A stretch of DNA of 64,000 nt, from the NCBI GenBank assembly GCA_017643025.1, contig JAEPOG010000005.1, forward strand, positions 1 to 64,000, in the 5' to 3' direction. Below, piece by piece: positions 1-9,033 of the stretch. Source of the DNA: Rhizobiaceae bacterium (lineage in GTDB: Bacteria; Pseudomonadota; Alphaproteobacteria; Rhizobiales; Rhizobiaceae). Every line of letters begins with the position of its first letter. Position 1 is the first letter of the stretch. The notes beneath the pieces are model-generated. The model had not been told where the DNA came from. It did no database searches and was given only the letters and a program-made list of their open reading frames with translations. A program made the translations under genes and the position numbers.

Positions 1-150
1 CCGACGCGATGGAGCTGTTTAAGTCGATCGGGGCGCTTTTGGCAGGATCGAATCGTCCAAACATGGGGGTGGGCGGCGCTTGGCGCCGCCGACCCAGGCG
101 GACCGTTTGTGGGGCGAATGCAAGACGAACACGACCCGAATTCCAGGTGA
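1..150. other. Window edge, no confident gene
   Basis: Two forward frames are open here: frame 1 closes with TGA at 148-150, and frame 3 runs into the permease that follows. Neither shows a recognisable domain. In this operon type a sugar-binding protein gene usually precedes the permeases, so the last codons of one may lie here or just outside. I cannot show which frame, if either, is translated. Confidence 0.3.
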
Positions 151-155
151 CAGGC

Positions 156-1037
156 ATGTATGGGAAAAGCTGGCACGGCAAGGCGACCGGGCTCCTGTAC
201 CTGGCTCCGGCTGTCATTTTCGTGGCCGTGTTTACGGCCTATCCGCTGGCCCAGATGGTGTGGATGTCTTTCCACAACTGGTCGCTGCTCGAGCCGGCAC
301 GTTGGGTCGGTTTCGACAATTACGTACGGGCCTACAACGACCGGCAGTTCTGGACCTCGCTGCGCTTCACATTCAAGTACACGATCTACCTCACGCCCAT
401 CCTGATGATCCTCGGTTTCCTGATCGCGCTGCTCGTGGCGCCGAACACGCCGCTGCGCAGGGCCACGCGCGGCATCGTGTTCCTGCCGGTGGCGATCGGC
501 CTCAGCGTCTCCAGTCTGCTCTGGTATTGGCTGTTCAATTACCGCCAGGGCCTGATCAACCAGATGCTGCTCGATCTCGGCGTCATCGATACGCCCATTC
601 TTTGGTTCGGCGGCAGCGCGGAACTGGCACTGTGGGCGGTGATCATTTCCATCGTCTGGAAGATCGTCGGCTTCGGCATGCTCCTGTTCGTCGCCGCTAT
701 CCACGCCATCCCGGGCGACTTGACCGAGGCCGCCCTGGTCGATGGCGCGAGCTACTGGCAGCGTGTCAGGCGCATCATTCTGCCGCTCACGGCCCGAACC
801 ATCCTCCTGGTCACCCTCTTCAGCGTCATTGGATCGCTTCTCGCATTCGACCAGTTTTTCATCATGACGGCCGGCCAGCCGTTCAACCAGACAGCCTCGT
901 CCGTGTTCTGGCTCTACCTGAATTCGTTCCCCTATCTGAAACTCGGATATGGGGCGACGCTGTCACTCATTCTGGCGGTCATCGTCTTCGTCTGCACCGT
1001 TGCGCAGATGTGGCTCAGCCGCCGCACGCATGCATGA
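156..1037 (+). CDS. ABC sugar transporter permease (MalF/UgpA type)
   Basis: Inner-membrane permease of a CUT1-type carbohydrate ABC importer, 293 residues, with six predicted hydrophobic segments beginning with a long N-terminal one (LLYLAPAVIFVAVF). The EAA loop that contacts the ATPase is visible near residue 195 (EAALVDGASYWQRVRRIILP). The ATG at 156 is chosen because AGGTGA lies just upstream and the first hydrophobic helix follows at once; the frame is open further upstream, but that part is Arg-rich and unlike a permease. It pairs with the permease at 1051. The arabinofuranosidase and LacI gene downstream suggest an arabinose-containing oligosaccharide as substrate, which is inference. 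Confidence 0.9.
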   Translation: MYGKSWHGKATGLLYLAPAVIFVAVFTAYPLAQMVWMSFHNWSLLEPARWVGFDNYVRAYNDRQFWTSLRFTFKYTIYLTPILMILGFLIALLVAPNTPLRRATRGIVFLPVAIGLSVSSLLWYWLFNYRQGLINQMLLDLGVIDTPILWFGGSAELALWAVIISIVWKIVGFGMLLFVAAIHAIPGDLTEAALVDGASYWQRVRRIILPLTARTILLVTLFSVIGSLLAFDQFFIMTAGQPFNQTASSVFWLYLNSFPYLKLGYGATLSLILAVIVFVCTVAQMWLSRRTHA

Positions 1038-1050
1038 GGGCGGACCGGCA

Positions 1051-1953
1051 ATGACATCGCAAACCGCCGAATTTCCCAGGCAAGCTGGCGCCGGCATTGT
1101 CGAGGCTGCGCAGCGGTTCTGGCACAGCCGCACCGCCTATATGGCGGGCGCCGTGTGTGCCGCACTTTCGGCGGTCATGCTTGCGCCGGTAGTTTTCACG
1201 ATGATCTCGTCCCTCAAGGACCGCGAAGAACAGCTGGCTGTCCCGCCGCACTACATCACCCGGGAACCCAGCTTCGAGAGCTATGCGAAGCTGTGGAACT
1301 ATCAGGACGGGCTGCTCGTCTATCTGGCCAACAGCACGGCGACGGCATTCCTGGCGATCGTCTTCTGCCTCGCGCTGACGGTGCCTGCTGGTTATGCCCT
1401 GGCGCGCCTTCCGGTGCCGCGCAAGGAAGTGCTTTTCGTCTTCCTGCTGCTGGCGCTGATCATTCCGTATCAGGCGCTGATCACGCCCGTCTTTTTCATG
1501 TTCGCGACCCTCAAGCTCACCAACACCCTTATTGGGCTGGCGATCGTCCACACCGCAATCCAGATTCCTTTCAGCGTCTACATCATGCGCAATGCGTTCG
1601 AGGCCGTCCCTCGCGAGCTCGAGGAGGCGGCCATCCTGGACGGCTGCAACAGCTGGCAGGTGCTGATCCGCGTCTTCATCCCGGCCGCCGTGCCGGCGAT
1701 GATTACTGTCGCCCTGTTCGCCTTCATCATGTCGTGGAACGAATTCCTGGCCGCGCTGGTCATCATGAACCGCGGCGACAGTTTCACGCTGCCGCTGATC
1801 CTCGCCGCATCGCGCGAGGAAACAACCATCGGCGGCACCGACTGGGGCATGCTGCAGGCCGGCATAACCGTGTCGATCATTCCGTGCATGGCGTTCTACC
1901 TGCTACTGCAGCGCTACTACGTCGCTGGCTTCCTCAACGGTGCAATCAAGTAA
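1051..1953 (+). CDS. ABC sugar transporter permease (MalG/UgpE type)
   Basis: Second inner-membrane permease of the same importer, 300 residues. The first transmembrane segment follows a short cytoplasmic N-terminus, and the EAA motif (EEAAILDGCNSWQVLIRVF) lies around residue 190. The start lies 13 bases after the preceding stop, with GAGGG upstream; an in-frame ATG at 1030 overlaps the first permease and is a possible alternative. Both permeases should form the heterodimeric channel energised by the ATPase at 4965. No periplasmic binding protein gene is visible, so it is probably upstream of the window. Confidence 0.9.
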   Translation: MTSQTAEFPRQAGAGIVEAAQRFWHSRTAYMAGAVCAALSAVMLAPVVFTMISSLKDREEQLAVPPHYITREPSFESYAKLWNYQDGLLVYLANSTATAFLAIVFCLALTVPAGYALARLPVPRKEVLFVFLLLALIIPYQALITPVFFMFATLKLTNTLIGLAIVHTAIQIPFSVYIMRNAFEAVPRELEEAAILDGCNSWQVLIRVFIPAAVPAMITVALFAFIMSWNEFLAALVIMNRGDSFTLPLILAASREETTIGGTDWGMLQAGITVSIIPCMAFYLLLQRYYVAGFLNGAIK

Positions 1954-1963
1954 GGACGAACGC

Positions 1964-3019
1964 GTGACCGATGCCGACCCGACCATGAAGCGCAACCTCT
2001 CGGCGAAGCCGCCGACCATTCACGATGTCGCGCGCCTGGCAGAAGTCTCAATCGGCACGGCGTCGAAGGCGCTGAATGCTTCCGGCCGGCTGAGCGACGA
2101 GACACGGGAAAGGGTGAAACGCGTCGCCGCCGAGATCGGCTATCGTGCCAACGATCTCGCGCACAGCCTGCGGCGCGCGAATTCGCGCACCATCGGCATC
2201 ATCTCCAACGACAGTTTCGGCCGCTTCACCTTCCCGATAGTCGAGGCGCTGGAAGAACGGCTGGCCGACGAGGGCATCGCCGTATTCATGTGCAACGCTA
2301 CCGACGATCCGGAGCGCGAACGCCAGCACCTGGACCAGCTCCTGGGCAAGCGGATCGACGGGCTCGTCGTCACGGCGCGCCGCGCCGACAAGCGGCCGAC
2401 CATCGGAATTTCCGCAGCAGGCTTGCCGGTCATCTATGTCTTCTCGCAGGCGGACGATCCCGATGCGCTCTCGCTCCTGCCGGACGACGAAGGCGGCGCG
2501 CTACTTGCGGTTGAGCATCTGGCGGCACTGGGTCGCAAACGGATTGCGCACATAACCGGCCCCGAGCACTTCGAAGCAGTCCGGTTGCGCCGTCGCGGAT
2601 ACGAAAAGGGTCTCGCCGCCGCCGGCCTGGCGCCGAACCCGTCCCTTTATCGCGCGGGCGTCTGGTCCGAGGCATGGGGCCGCGAGGCAGTAGCCGACCT
2701 GTTCGGAAATGCCGGCGAGAAGCCGGATGCCATCTTCTGCGGCAACGACCAAATCGCCCGAGGCGCAAGCGATGCGCTGCGCGAGCGCGGCGTCGCCGTC
2801 CCGGAGGACGTGGCCATCGTGGGCTTCGACAACTGGGACGTCATGGCCCTGGCGGCGCGCCCGCCTTTGACCAGCGTGGACATGAACCTGAAGGAACTGG
2901 GGCGGGAAGCCGGCGAGAGCCTGCTCGAAATGATTGCTGGCAAGCGGCTGAGCGGCGTGCGGCGGCGGCCCTGCTCTCTGACCGTGCGTGAGTCGAGCGT
3001 CGGGCACAAGGACGAATGA
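1964..3019 (+). CDS. LacI-family transcriptional regulator
   Basis: A 351-residue LacI/GalR repressor. The helix-turn-helix is near residues 18-40 (TIHDVARLAEVSIGTASKAL), followed by a hinge helix and a periplasmic-binding-protein-like effector domain (motifs NDSFGRF, DGLVVTARR, FCGNDQIARG, VAIVGFDNW). The GTG start at 1964 is preferred: AAGGACG sits five bases upstream. The ATG at 1940 would overlap the permease without a good ribosome site. Sitting inside the transporter/GH127 operon, it most likely senses an arabinose-derived sugar and controls this operon. Its operator would be upstream of the window. Confidence 0.88.
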   Translation: MTDADPTMKRNLSAKPPTIHDVARLAEVSIGTASKALNASGRLSDETRERVKRVAAEIGYRANDLAHSLRRANSRTIGIISNDSFGRFTFPIVEALEERLADEGIAVFMCNATDDPERERQHLDQLLGKRIDGLVVTARRADKRPTIGISAAGLPVIYVFSQADDPDALSLLPDDEGGALLAVEHLAALGRKRIAHITGPEHFEAVRLRRRGYEKGLAAAGLAPNPSLYRAGVWSEAWGREAVADLFGNAGEKPDAIFCGNDQIARGASDALRERGVAVPEDVAIVGFDNWDVMALAARPPLTSVDMNLKELGREAGESLLEMIAGKRLSGVRRRPCSLTVRESSVGHKDE

Positions 3020-3035
3020 GAGGCGAGGGAACACC

Positions 3036-4940
3036 ATGAGCGCGCTGAAACCCGTCCGTTTTGTTGACGTTTCGCTCGACGGCCATTTCTGGCGTGAGCG
3101 GCTGGAGACAGTCCTTACACGGACGATCCCGAGCCAGCATGTGCAACTTGCCAAGCACGGAATTCTGGAGTCGCTCACGCTGCCGAACCCGCCGCCGCCG
3201 CTGCGCATTCCCCGCAACCAGCATAACTTCACGGTTCAGGTGTTCTGGGACTCCGACGTCGGCAAGTGGATCGAGGCAGCGTCCTATGCGCTCTCACACC
3301 GGCGCGATGACGACATCGAGGCCAAGATCGAGGCCATCACCGACGACCTTGAAAAGGCGCAGGCGCCGGACGGCTATGTCAATTGCTGGTACCTCCAGCG
3401 CGAGCCGGACAAGCGCTGGACCAACCTGCGCGACAACCACGAGCTCTACAATCTCGGCCATCTCATCGAGGGCGGCATCGCCTACTTCCTGGCGACCGGC
3501 CGCCGCAGACTGCTCGACATTCTGGAGCGTTATGTCGAGCATGTCCGCAAGACCTTCGGCCCCGAACCCGGACAGAAACGCGGATATGACGGGCATCAGG
3601 AGATCGAGATCGCGCTCATCAAGCTCTACCACCTGACCGGTGAGCGGAAGCACCTCGACCTCGCCGCTTATTTCATCGAAGAGCGCGGCCGGCAGCCACA
3701 CTACTTCGACCAGGAGGCGATTGCCCGCGGCGCCGATCCCAAGGCCTTCTGGGCCAAGAGCTACGAATACAACCAGTCCCACCTGCCGGTGCGCGAGCAG
3801 ACCAAGGTTGTCGGCCACGCCGTGCGGGCAATGTACATGTATTCCGCCATGGCCGACCTTGCTGCGGAGTTGAACGACGCCGGCCTGAAGCGCGTCTGTG
3901 AAGTTCTCTGGCAGGACGTGATGTCCTCCAAGATCTACATCACATCGGGCCTCGGGCCGGCCGAGGCAAATGAGGGTTTCACCGTAGCCTACGACCTGCC
4001 CAACGACACCGCCTATGCCGAGACCTGCGCGACCGTCGCTCTCATCTTCTGGGCGCAGCGCATGCTGCATCTCGATCTCGACGGCCGTTATGCCGATGTG
4101 ATGGAGCAGGCGCTCTTCAACAATGCGCTGACAGGCCTGTCGCGCGACGGCGAGCAATATTTCTACTCCAACCCGCTGGACAGCGACGGCAGCCACAGCC
4201 GCTGGGCTTGGCACTCCTGCCCTTGCTGCACCATGAATGCGTCCCGCCTGATCGCCTCGGTGGGCGGCTACTTCCTGTCGGCCGGAAAGGACGAGGTCGC
4301 CTTTCATCTCTATGGCGGCATTTCGAGCACAGTCGAACTGAACGGTACCCGGGTTTCGCTGAAGGAAACCAGCACCTATCCCTGGTCCGGCTCGATCGCG
4401 ATATCGGTCGATCCCGAACGCGCCGCCGATTTCACGCTCAAGCTTCGCGTACCCGGCTGGGCGAGCGGTGCGACCGCATCCGTGAACGGCCAAACCGTCG
4501 ATGTCGGGAGCGCGACGCAAAACGGATATCTGTCGCTCAAGCGCAAGTGGCACCCCGGCGACAAGGTCGCGCTGGAACTGCCCATGGCGCCCGAACGTGT
4601 CTACGCGCACCCGGCGGTTTCAAAGGATGTCGGTCGCGTTGCCCTGAAACGGGGGCCGCTGATCTACTGCGTCGAGGAAACCGACAATCCCGGCGGCACG
4701 GTGCAGCAGCTGGAATTGCCGCGCGACGCGACAATTGAAGCCACGCCGAGGGACGATTTGTTCGACGGCGTGGTCACGTTGACGGCGGAGGGGACGCGCC
4801 TGACCGACAATGGCTGGAACGGACAGCTCTATCGAAGCGATCCGCCAGCGCGTGAGCCGGTCCGCCTGACGGCGATACCGTATTTCCTCTGGAACAACCG
4901 GAAAAAGGGAACGATGCAGGTCTGGCTGTCGGAAGCCTGA
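3036..4940 (+). CDS. GH127 family beta-L-arabinofuranosidase
   Basis: A 634-residue glycoside hydrolase of family GH127 (HypBA1 type), which removes beta-L-arabinofuranose residues. An alpha/alpha barrel is followed by beta-domains. Key residues can be lined up: Glu313 (acid/base position), Glu329 and Cys331 (zinc ligands), and the HSCPCC motif with Cys397 as the nucleophile position and Cys398 as a zinc ligand; the E-x15-E-x-C spacing matches the characterised enzyme. No signal peptide is seen, so it should act in the cytoplasm on imported arabinosides. The ATG at 3036 follows AGGGAAC. The gene lies between the LacI regulator and the ATPase. Confidence 0.88.
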   Translation: MSALKPVRFVDVSLDGHFWRERLETVLTRTIPSQHVQLAKHGILESLTLPNPPPPLRIPRNQHNFTVQVFWDSDVGKWIEAASYALSHRRDDDIEAKIEAITDDLEKAQAPDGYVNCWYLQREPDKRWTNLRDNHELYNLGHLIEGGIAYFLATGRRRLLDILERYVEHVRKTFGPEPGQKRGYDGHQEIEIALIKLYHLTGERKHLDLAAYFIEERGRQPHYFDQEAIARGADPKAFWAKSYEYNQSHLPVREQTKVVGHAVRAMYMYSAMADLAAELNDAGLKRVCEVLWQDVMSSKIYITSGLGPAEANEGFTVAYDLPNDTAYAETCATVALIFWAQRMLHLDLDGRYADVMEQALFNNALTGLSRDGEQYFYSNPLDSDGSHSRWAWHSCPCCTMNASRLIASVGGYFLSAGKDEVAFHLYGGISSTVELNGTRVSLKETSTYPWSGSIAISVDPERAADFTLKLRVPGWASGATASVNGQTVDVGSATQNGYLSLKRKWHPGDKVALELPMAPERVYAHPAVSKDVGRVALKRGPLIYCVEETDNPGGTVQQLELPRDATIEATPRDDLFDGVVTLTAEGTRLTDNGWNGQLYRSDPPAREPVRLTAIPYFLWNNRKKGTMQVWLSEA

Positions 4941-4964
4941 CCTGCCGCATCGGGAGAGCAAAAA

Positions 4965-6053
4965 GTGCCGCATGTCGAACTGCGCTCGGTCAGCAAGCGC
5001 TTCGGGGAATTTACCGCCATCAGCGATCTGAGCCTGGGCATCGAGCAGGGCGAGTTCTGCGCGCTGCTCGGGCCCTCCGGCTGCGGCAAGTCCACGCTGC
5101 TGCGCATGATTGCCGGGCTGGAAGAGGTCACGCTTGGAAGCGTCTTTATCGACGACGTCGATGTCACGCGCATGCGCCCGGCCAAGCGGCGCATTGCCAT
5201 GGTGTTCCAGTCCTACGCGCTCTATCCGCACCTGACGGTGCGCGACAACATCGCCTTCTCCCTGTCGGTGGCTGGCGCCTCGCGTGAAGTGCAGCGGCAG
5301 CGCGCCGACGAGATCGCGGCACTTCTCCAGCTTGACACATTGATGGAGCGAAAGCCCGCTCAGCTTTCGGGCGGCCAGCGCCAGCGCGTTGCTATCGGCC
5401 GGGCGCTGGTTCGCAATCCGGAGGTCTTCCTATTCGACGAGCCGCTGTCGAACCTGGATGCGATGCTGCGCGTGCAGATGCGGATCGAGCTTGCCAAGCT
5501 CCACAGCACGCTCAAAACCACCATGATCTACGTCACCCACGACCAGGTGGAGGCGATGACGCTGGCCGACCGCATCGTCGTTCTCGACCAGGGTGTGGTG
5601 GCGCAGGTCGGTACGCCGCTTGAGCTGTATTCGAACCCGGCAAACAAGTTCGTCGCTTCCTTCATTGGTTCGCCGACGATGAACTTCCTGCCCACCGAAG
5701 GCTGCGCGCGTGACGGCGACCGCATTCGCGTTTCGCTTGCCGGCGGAGGATCCGTCTCGCTCTCCAACAGCCAGGGCCGGTTCGAGATGGACCCTTCGGG
5801 CATGGAGATCGGCCTCAGGCCGGAGCATGTCTCATTCGTCGATCCCGCCGACGACCGCGCCAGATTACGAGGCTCCGTGCTTCTGGTCGAGCGGCTCGGC
5901 AACCTGACTATCGCCTATGTGAACACGGAAGTCGGCCAGGTGGTGGTGGAACTACGGGGAGACCACGAGGTGCGTGCGGGCGATCTCGTGGGGCTGGCGC
6001 TGGAAAGCAGCCGGGTTCATTTGTTCGCTGCTAGCGGTGCAACACTCAAATAG
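4965..6053 (+). CDS. ABC sugar transporter ATP-binding protein (UgpC/MsmK type)
   Basis: A 362-residue ATPase of the CUT1 family. Walker A is at residues 36-44 (GPSGCGKST), followed by the signature LSGGQRQR, Walker B LFDEPLSNLD and the H-loop VTHDQVEA. A C-terminal regulatory TOBE-type domain follows (GLRPEHV). The start is GTG at 4965 with GGGAG about eight bases upstream. It should energise the permeases at 156 and 1051, completing the importer except for its binding protein. Confidence 0.92.
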   Translation: MPHVELRSVSKRFGEFTAISDLSLGIEQGEFCALLGPSGCGKSTLLRMIAGLEEVTLGSVFIDDVDVTRMRPAKRRIAMVFQSYALYPHLTVRDNIAFSLSVAGASREVQRQRADEIAALLQLDTLMERKPAQLSGGQRQRVAIGRALVRNPEVFLFDEPLSNLDAMLRVQMRIELAKLHSTLKTTMIYVTHDQVEAMTLADRIVVLDQGVVAQVGTPLELYSNPANKFVASFIGSPTMNFLPTEGCARDGDRIRVSLAGGGSVSLSNSQGRFEMDPSGMEIGLRPEHVSFVDPADDRARLRGSVLLVERLGNLTIAYVNTEVGQVVVELRGDHEVRAGDLVGLALESSRVHLFAASGATLK

Positions 6054-6174
6054 CTCGCCGGAAAGGCGGTTAGCGCCGGCAGTGCAAACCGAATTCGGGA
6101 AGGTGGTTGGCTGTGTACCCACACCTGAGCGAACCAGTCTCTGGTGCGGAGTTCCCTGATAACCCCGCAATTTA

Positions 6175-6202
6175 CAGGGATTTTTTGGCGAAAAGCTGGG
6201 AA
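6175..6202. repeat. Minor pair of CAGGGA-like units
   Basis: CAGGGAT at 6175 and CTGGGAA at 6196 are spaced 21 bases apart, the same period as the larger array 74 bases downstream. A reverse-oriented TTCCCTG lies at 6152-6158. The two blocks are not in phase with each other. Confidence 0.5.
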
Positions 6203-6275
6203 CTGCGCGGCCGCGTCGTCCTGAATAAGCCAGTGAATACAGTCGGTTGTGCGGCAAATTCCCTAGGCTCGCGAA

Positions 6276-6359
6276 CAGGGAATTTTGCTCCGATTGCAGG
6301 GAAACGCCGCGCGGTATCAGGGATAGCCGAGGGTGTTGCAGGCAAATCCCGGCGGGCCA
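6276..6359. repeat. Four-unit, 21-base-phased CAGGGA array
   Basis: Units begin at 6276 (CAGGGAA), 6297 (CAGGGAA), 6318 (CAGGGAT) and 6339 (CAGGCAA), exactly 21 bases apart, with diverged spacers. A 21-base step places each core on the same DNA face, as iterons or cooperative binding sites do. The array fills most of the gap between the sugar operon and the phage-like cassette; the remainder (6054-6151 and 6360-6447) has no gene I can support, only an AT-richer stretch at 6361-6400 that may hold the cassette promoter. CAGGGAATTTT-like motifs recur in rhizobial intergenic DNA from memory, but their function is unknown to me. Confidence 0.7.
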
Positions 6360-6447
6360 GTATTTAGTTTCCGTTTTGGTAAATTTAATTTTGCTGCGGG
6401 CTCGGGCCGGGTCCGTATGATGCGCCATCGACTCAAGGGAACGGCGC

Positions 6448-7116
6448 ATGACCAGTCAAGACAAGAAGGAGCCGGTGAAGAGGCCGCGTGGGCGACCCAA
6501 GGGTAATGGGCCCTACGCCGAGCGGGACCTTGAGGTGCTGGCGCAGTATGCGGACGTGCTGATCGACGCAAAGGACGCCAAGCTCGCCCGAGTCCTGAAG
6601 GCTGTTGGCTACGATAACGAAAAGGATATTCGGCGCGCGCGCATCAGATGGGACCGCGAGAAGGGGCGCCTTCTTGAAGAGGCGCGGAAGCGACGCGACG
6701 GAAACCTGGGCGCTACGCTGCTGGAGTTGATCGCGCGGTTCATAGCTGTCTCCTCGGCAATATCGAATGCCATCGCTCCCGCATTAGTCGCGGTGAACCA
6801 GAGCCTGGAGCGAGCCCGAGCCCGCCAGTCGATCATGATGGAGCTTGGTCTCAATCCGGAGCTCCCGCTAGACCTCAGGGATCAGGAGGCGGTGGCAGAG
6901 GCCCTCAGCCGCTACGAGGCGCGCATGTTCCGTTCAATAGGGGAGAAGGGCGCAAAGCTGCCCCCGGTGCCACCGGATCAGCTACCGGCTCATCTCAAGG
7001 TCTACGTCGCCGCCGTGCAGCTGCACGAGCTGAGTCTCCAGATGGCCGGCCGGGCAGCCGAGGAAGTGCCAGAGCATGGCGATGACCAAAACTTCAGCGA
7101 AGGAGACGTCTCATGA
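6448..7116 (+). CDS. Cassette protein with AT-hook-like N-terminus, function unknown
   Basis: A 222-residue, mostly helical protein. Residues 11-19 (KRPRGRPKG) resemble an AT-hook DNA-binding motif, followed by a charged helical region rich in Arg and Glu and a more hydrophobic middle (LLELIARFIAVSSAISNAIAPAL). AAGGGAA lies upstream of the ATG. Its stop overlaps the methyltransferase start, so the two are probably co-translated. First position in a cassette ending in a large terminase suggests a DNA-recognition role such as small terminase, but no homology was established. Confidence 0.75.
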   Translation: MTSQDKKEPVKRPRGRPKGNGPYAERDLEVLAQYADVLIDAKDAKLARVLKAVGYDNEKDIRRARIRWDREKGRLLEEARKRRDGNLGATLLELIARFIAVSSAISNAIAPALVAVNQSLERARARQSIMMELGLNPELPLDLRDQEAVAEALSRYEARMFRSIGEKGAKLPPVPPDQLPAHLKVYVAAVQLHELSLQMAGRAAEEVPEHGDDQNFSEGDVS

Positions 7117-8522
7117 CGATCCGCCGCAAAAACCAGCCTGTTCCTCAGCCGGCCGTCAGGTCTTTTGGCGACCGGCTGATCATGCTGCCGCCGGATGCAC
7201 TTGTTCCTTACGTGCGCAATGCGCGCACGCATTCGAAAAAGCAGATCCGTCAGATCGCGGACAGCATTCAGCGGTTCGGCTTCACCAACCCGGTGCTTGT
7301 TGGCGACGACAACATGATGCTGGCCGGCCATGGGCGGGTAGAGGCAGCGAAGTTGCTGGGCATGGAAGAGGTGCCCTGTATCCGGCTGTCGGGAATGTCG
7401 GCAGCGGAGAGGCGCGCCTACATCCTGGCCGACAACAAGATTGCTGCGAATGCCGGCTGGGACGAGGACCTGCTGGCGATCGAGCTGGGCGCACTGTTGG
7501 ACGAGGTTGAGCACATCGATATCTCGCTCACCGGCTTCTCGGTCGCGGAGATCGACCTGCTGCTGGAAACCGGCGAGACCGGCTCGCTGCCCGCCGATGA
7601 AGCGGACGATCACATTCCTGAGGCTGCTGCGGTTGCAGTCACGCGACCGGGCGACGTCTGGCAACTCGGCGACCACCGACTTGTCTGTGGTGATGCCCGG
7701 GACGAAGACGCGTACCTTGCTTTGATGTCGGGCGGGAAGGGCAGGGCGGACGAGGCCCAGATGGTCTTCACCGACCCGCCCTACAATGTGCGCATAGCGG
7801 GCAATGTCAGCAGCTCCGGACGCCATCGCGAGTTTGCCATGGCGTCGGGCGAGATGACGTCCGATGCGTTCAGGCAGTTCCTTCTGGACACTTGCGCTCG
7901 GATGGCCGCCTGGAGCGGTGACGGGTCGATCCACTTCATCTGCATGGACTGGCGCCATCTCGACGAGATCAGCGCGGCCGGCAGGGAAGTATATGGCGAA
8001 CTGAAGAACCTGATCGTGTGGGCAAAAGACAATGCCGGCATGGGGAGCTTCTACCGCTCACGCCACGAACTGATCTTTGCCTTCAAGAAGGGTACGGCTC
8101 CGCACATCAATACGTTCGAGCTAGGGCAGAACGGGCGTTACCGGACAAATGTCTGGAACTACCGCGGCGTGACCTCCCCGACTAAGGAGGCACGCGAGGC
8201 GCTGGCGCTTCATCCCACGGTCAAGCCGGTGGCGATGGTGGCGGACGCCATGAAGGATTGCTCGGAGCGCGGCGGCATCGTGCTCGATCCCTTCTGTGGC
8301 TCCGGCACGATCCTGATAGCCGCACACAAGACCGGCCGGCGCGCACGGGCGATCGAACTCGATCCGCTCTATTGCGATACCGCCATCCGCCGCTGGCAGT
8401 TGTTCGCGCATGATGATGCAGTTCTTGCCTCCACCGGCGAGACGTTTGACGAGGTTGCCGCGCGACGGATGCCAGCGGAAGCGGATGAGGTGCCGCCTTC
8501 GCAGGGCGAGGAGGCGGCCTGA
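7113..8522 (+). CDS. ParB-domain DNA methyltransferase
   Basis: A 469-residue fusion. Residues about 20-150 form a ParB/sulfiredoxin-like domain (VPYVRNARTHSKKQI, then AGHGRVEAAKLLG), and the rest is an amino-group DNA methyltransferase. The catalytic DPPY is at 221-224 and the SAM-binding FCGSG at 394-398; this order (motif IV before motif I) fits the beta class making N6-adenine or N4-cytosine. The start overlaps the preceding stop (ATGA), and its own stop overlaps the next start. Such fusions are usual in phages and prophage remnants. No restriction enzyme is adjacent, so it is an orphan modification enzyme. Confidence 0.9.
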   Translation: MTIRRKNQPVPQPAVRSFGDRLIMLPPDALVPYVRNARTHSKKQIRQIADSIQRFGFTNPVLVGDDNMMLAGHGRVEAAKLLGMEEVPCIRLSGMSAAERRAYILADNKIAANAGWDEDLLAIELGALLDEVEHIDISLTGFSVAEIDLLLETGETGSLPADEADDHIPEAAAVAVTRPGDVWQLGDHRLVCGDARDEDAYLALMSGGKGRADEAQMVFTDPPYNVRIAGNVSSSGRHREFAMASGEMTSDAFRQFLLDTCARMAAWSGDGSIHFICMDWRHLDEISAAGREVYGELKNLIVWAKDNAGMGSFYRSRHELIFAFKKGTAPHINTFELGQNGRYRTNVWNYRGVTSPTKEAREALALHPTVKPVAMVADAMKDCSERGGIVLDPFCGSGTILIAAHKTGRRARAIELDPLYCDTAIRRWQLFAHDDAVLASTGETFDEVAARRMPAEADEVPPSQGEEAA

Positions 8523-8989
8523 TGGGCAAGACGCGCGACCCGGCGGGCGAGGTAGTGCAGCTCGATGTGCCTGAGGCGGCTGCCCCCACCGATGCGGAGC
8601 CGTCCCACGACGTGGGTTATGGCAAGCCGCCTGCCCACGGCAGGTTCAAACCCGGTCGGTCCGGCAATCCGAAGGGCCGGCCAAGAGGCGCAAAGAGCTA
8701 CAAGGCGATCGTGGCAGCAGCGCTGCATGAGAAGATCACCGTCAGCACACCGCGCGGGAGGAAGAGGATGACCAAGCTCGAAGCGCTGATACAGACCAAC
8801 ATGAACGCCGCGCTGAAGGGCGACCCCAAAGCGACGGATCAGATCCTCAAGATCGCCCGCGACCACGGGCTGGCCAACGAGGTCGCAGACGCCATAGACG
8901 CCGCGGCTTCAGCGGCGCTGCGGGAAGAGGACAGGGCCATTCTGGAGCGTCACCTCGCACCGGCCGACTCGGCGGACGAGGACAAATGA
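8522..8989 (+). CDS. DUF5681 domain-containing protein
   Basis: A 155-residue protein with the DUF5681 N-terminal signature at about residues 35-65 (GYGKPPAHGRFKPGRSGNP then KGRPRG), followed by a helical region. It overlaps the methyltransferase stop by one base and precedes the terminase. Proteins of this family usually sit directly before phage-type large terminase genes, so a small-terminase or packaging-accessory role is plausible but unproven. It contains a second basic GRP-type motif, as the first cassette protein does. Confidence 0.85.
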   Translation: MGKTRDPAGEVVQLDVPEAAAPTDAEPSHDVGYGKPPAHGRFKPGRSGNPKGRPRGAKSYKAIVAAALHEKITVSTPRGRKRMTKLEALIQTNMNAALKGDPKATDQILKIARDHGLANEVADAIDAAASAALREEDRAILERHLAPADSADEDK

Positions 8990-9033
8990 CGGAACCGGAT
9001 GAACCTGCGCCCTGCGCATAAGGAAAGGCAGCC

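Noticed and set aside
9..155. N-terminal extension of the first permease from an ATG at position 9
   Set aside because: The added 49 residues are Arg-rich and unlike any permease N-terminus; ATG 156 has a ribosome site and directly precedes the first hydrophobic helix.
3294..4610. Long minus-strand frame opposite the GH127 gene
   Set aside because: No domain is recognised, and the plus strand encodes a complete GH127 enzyme with catalytic residues.
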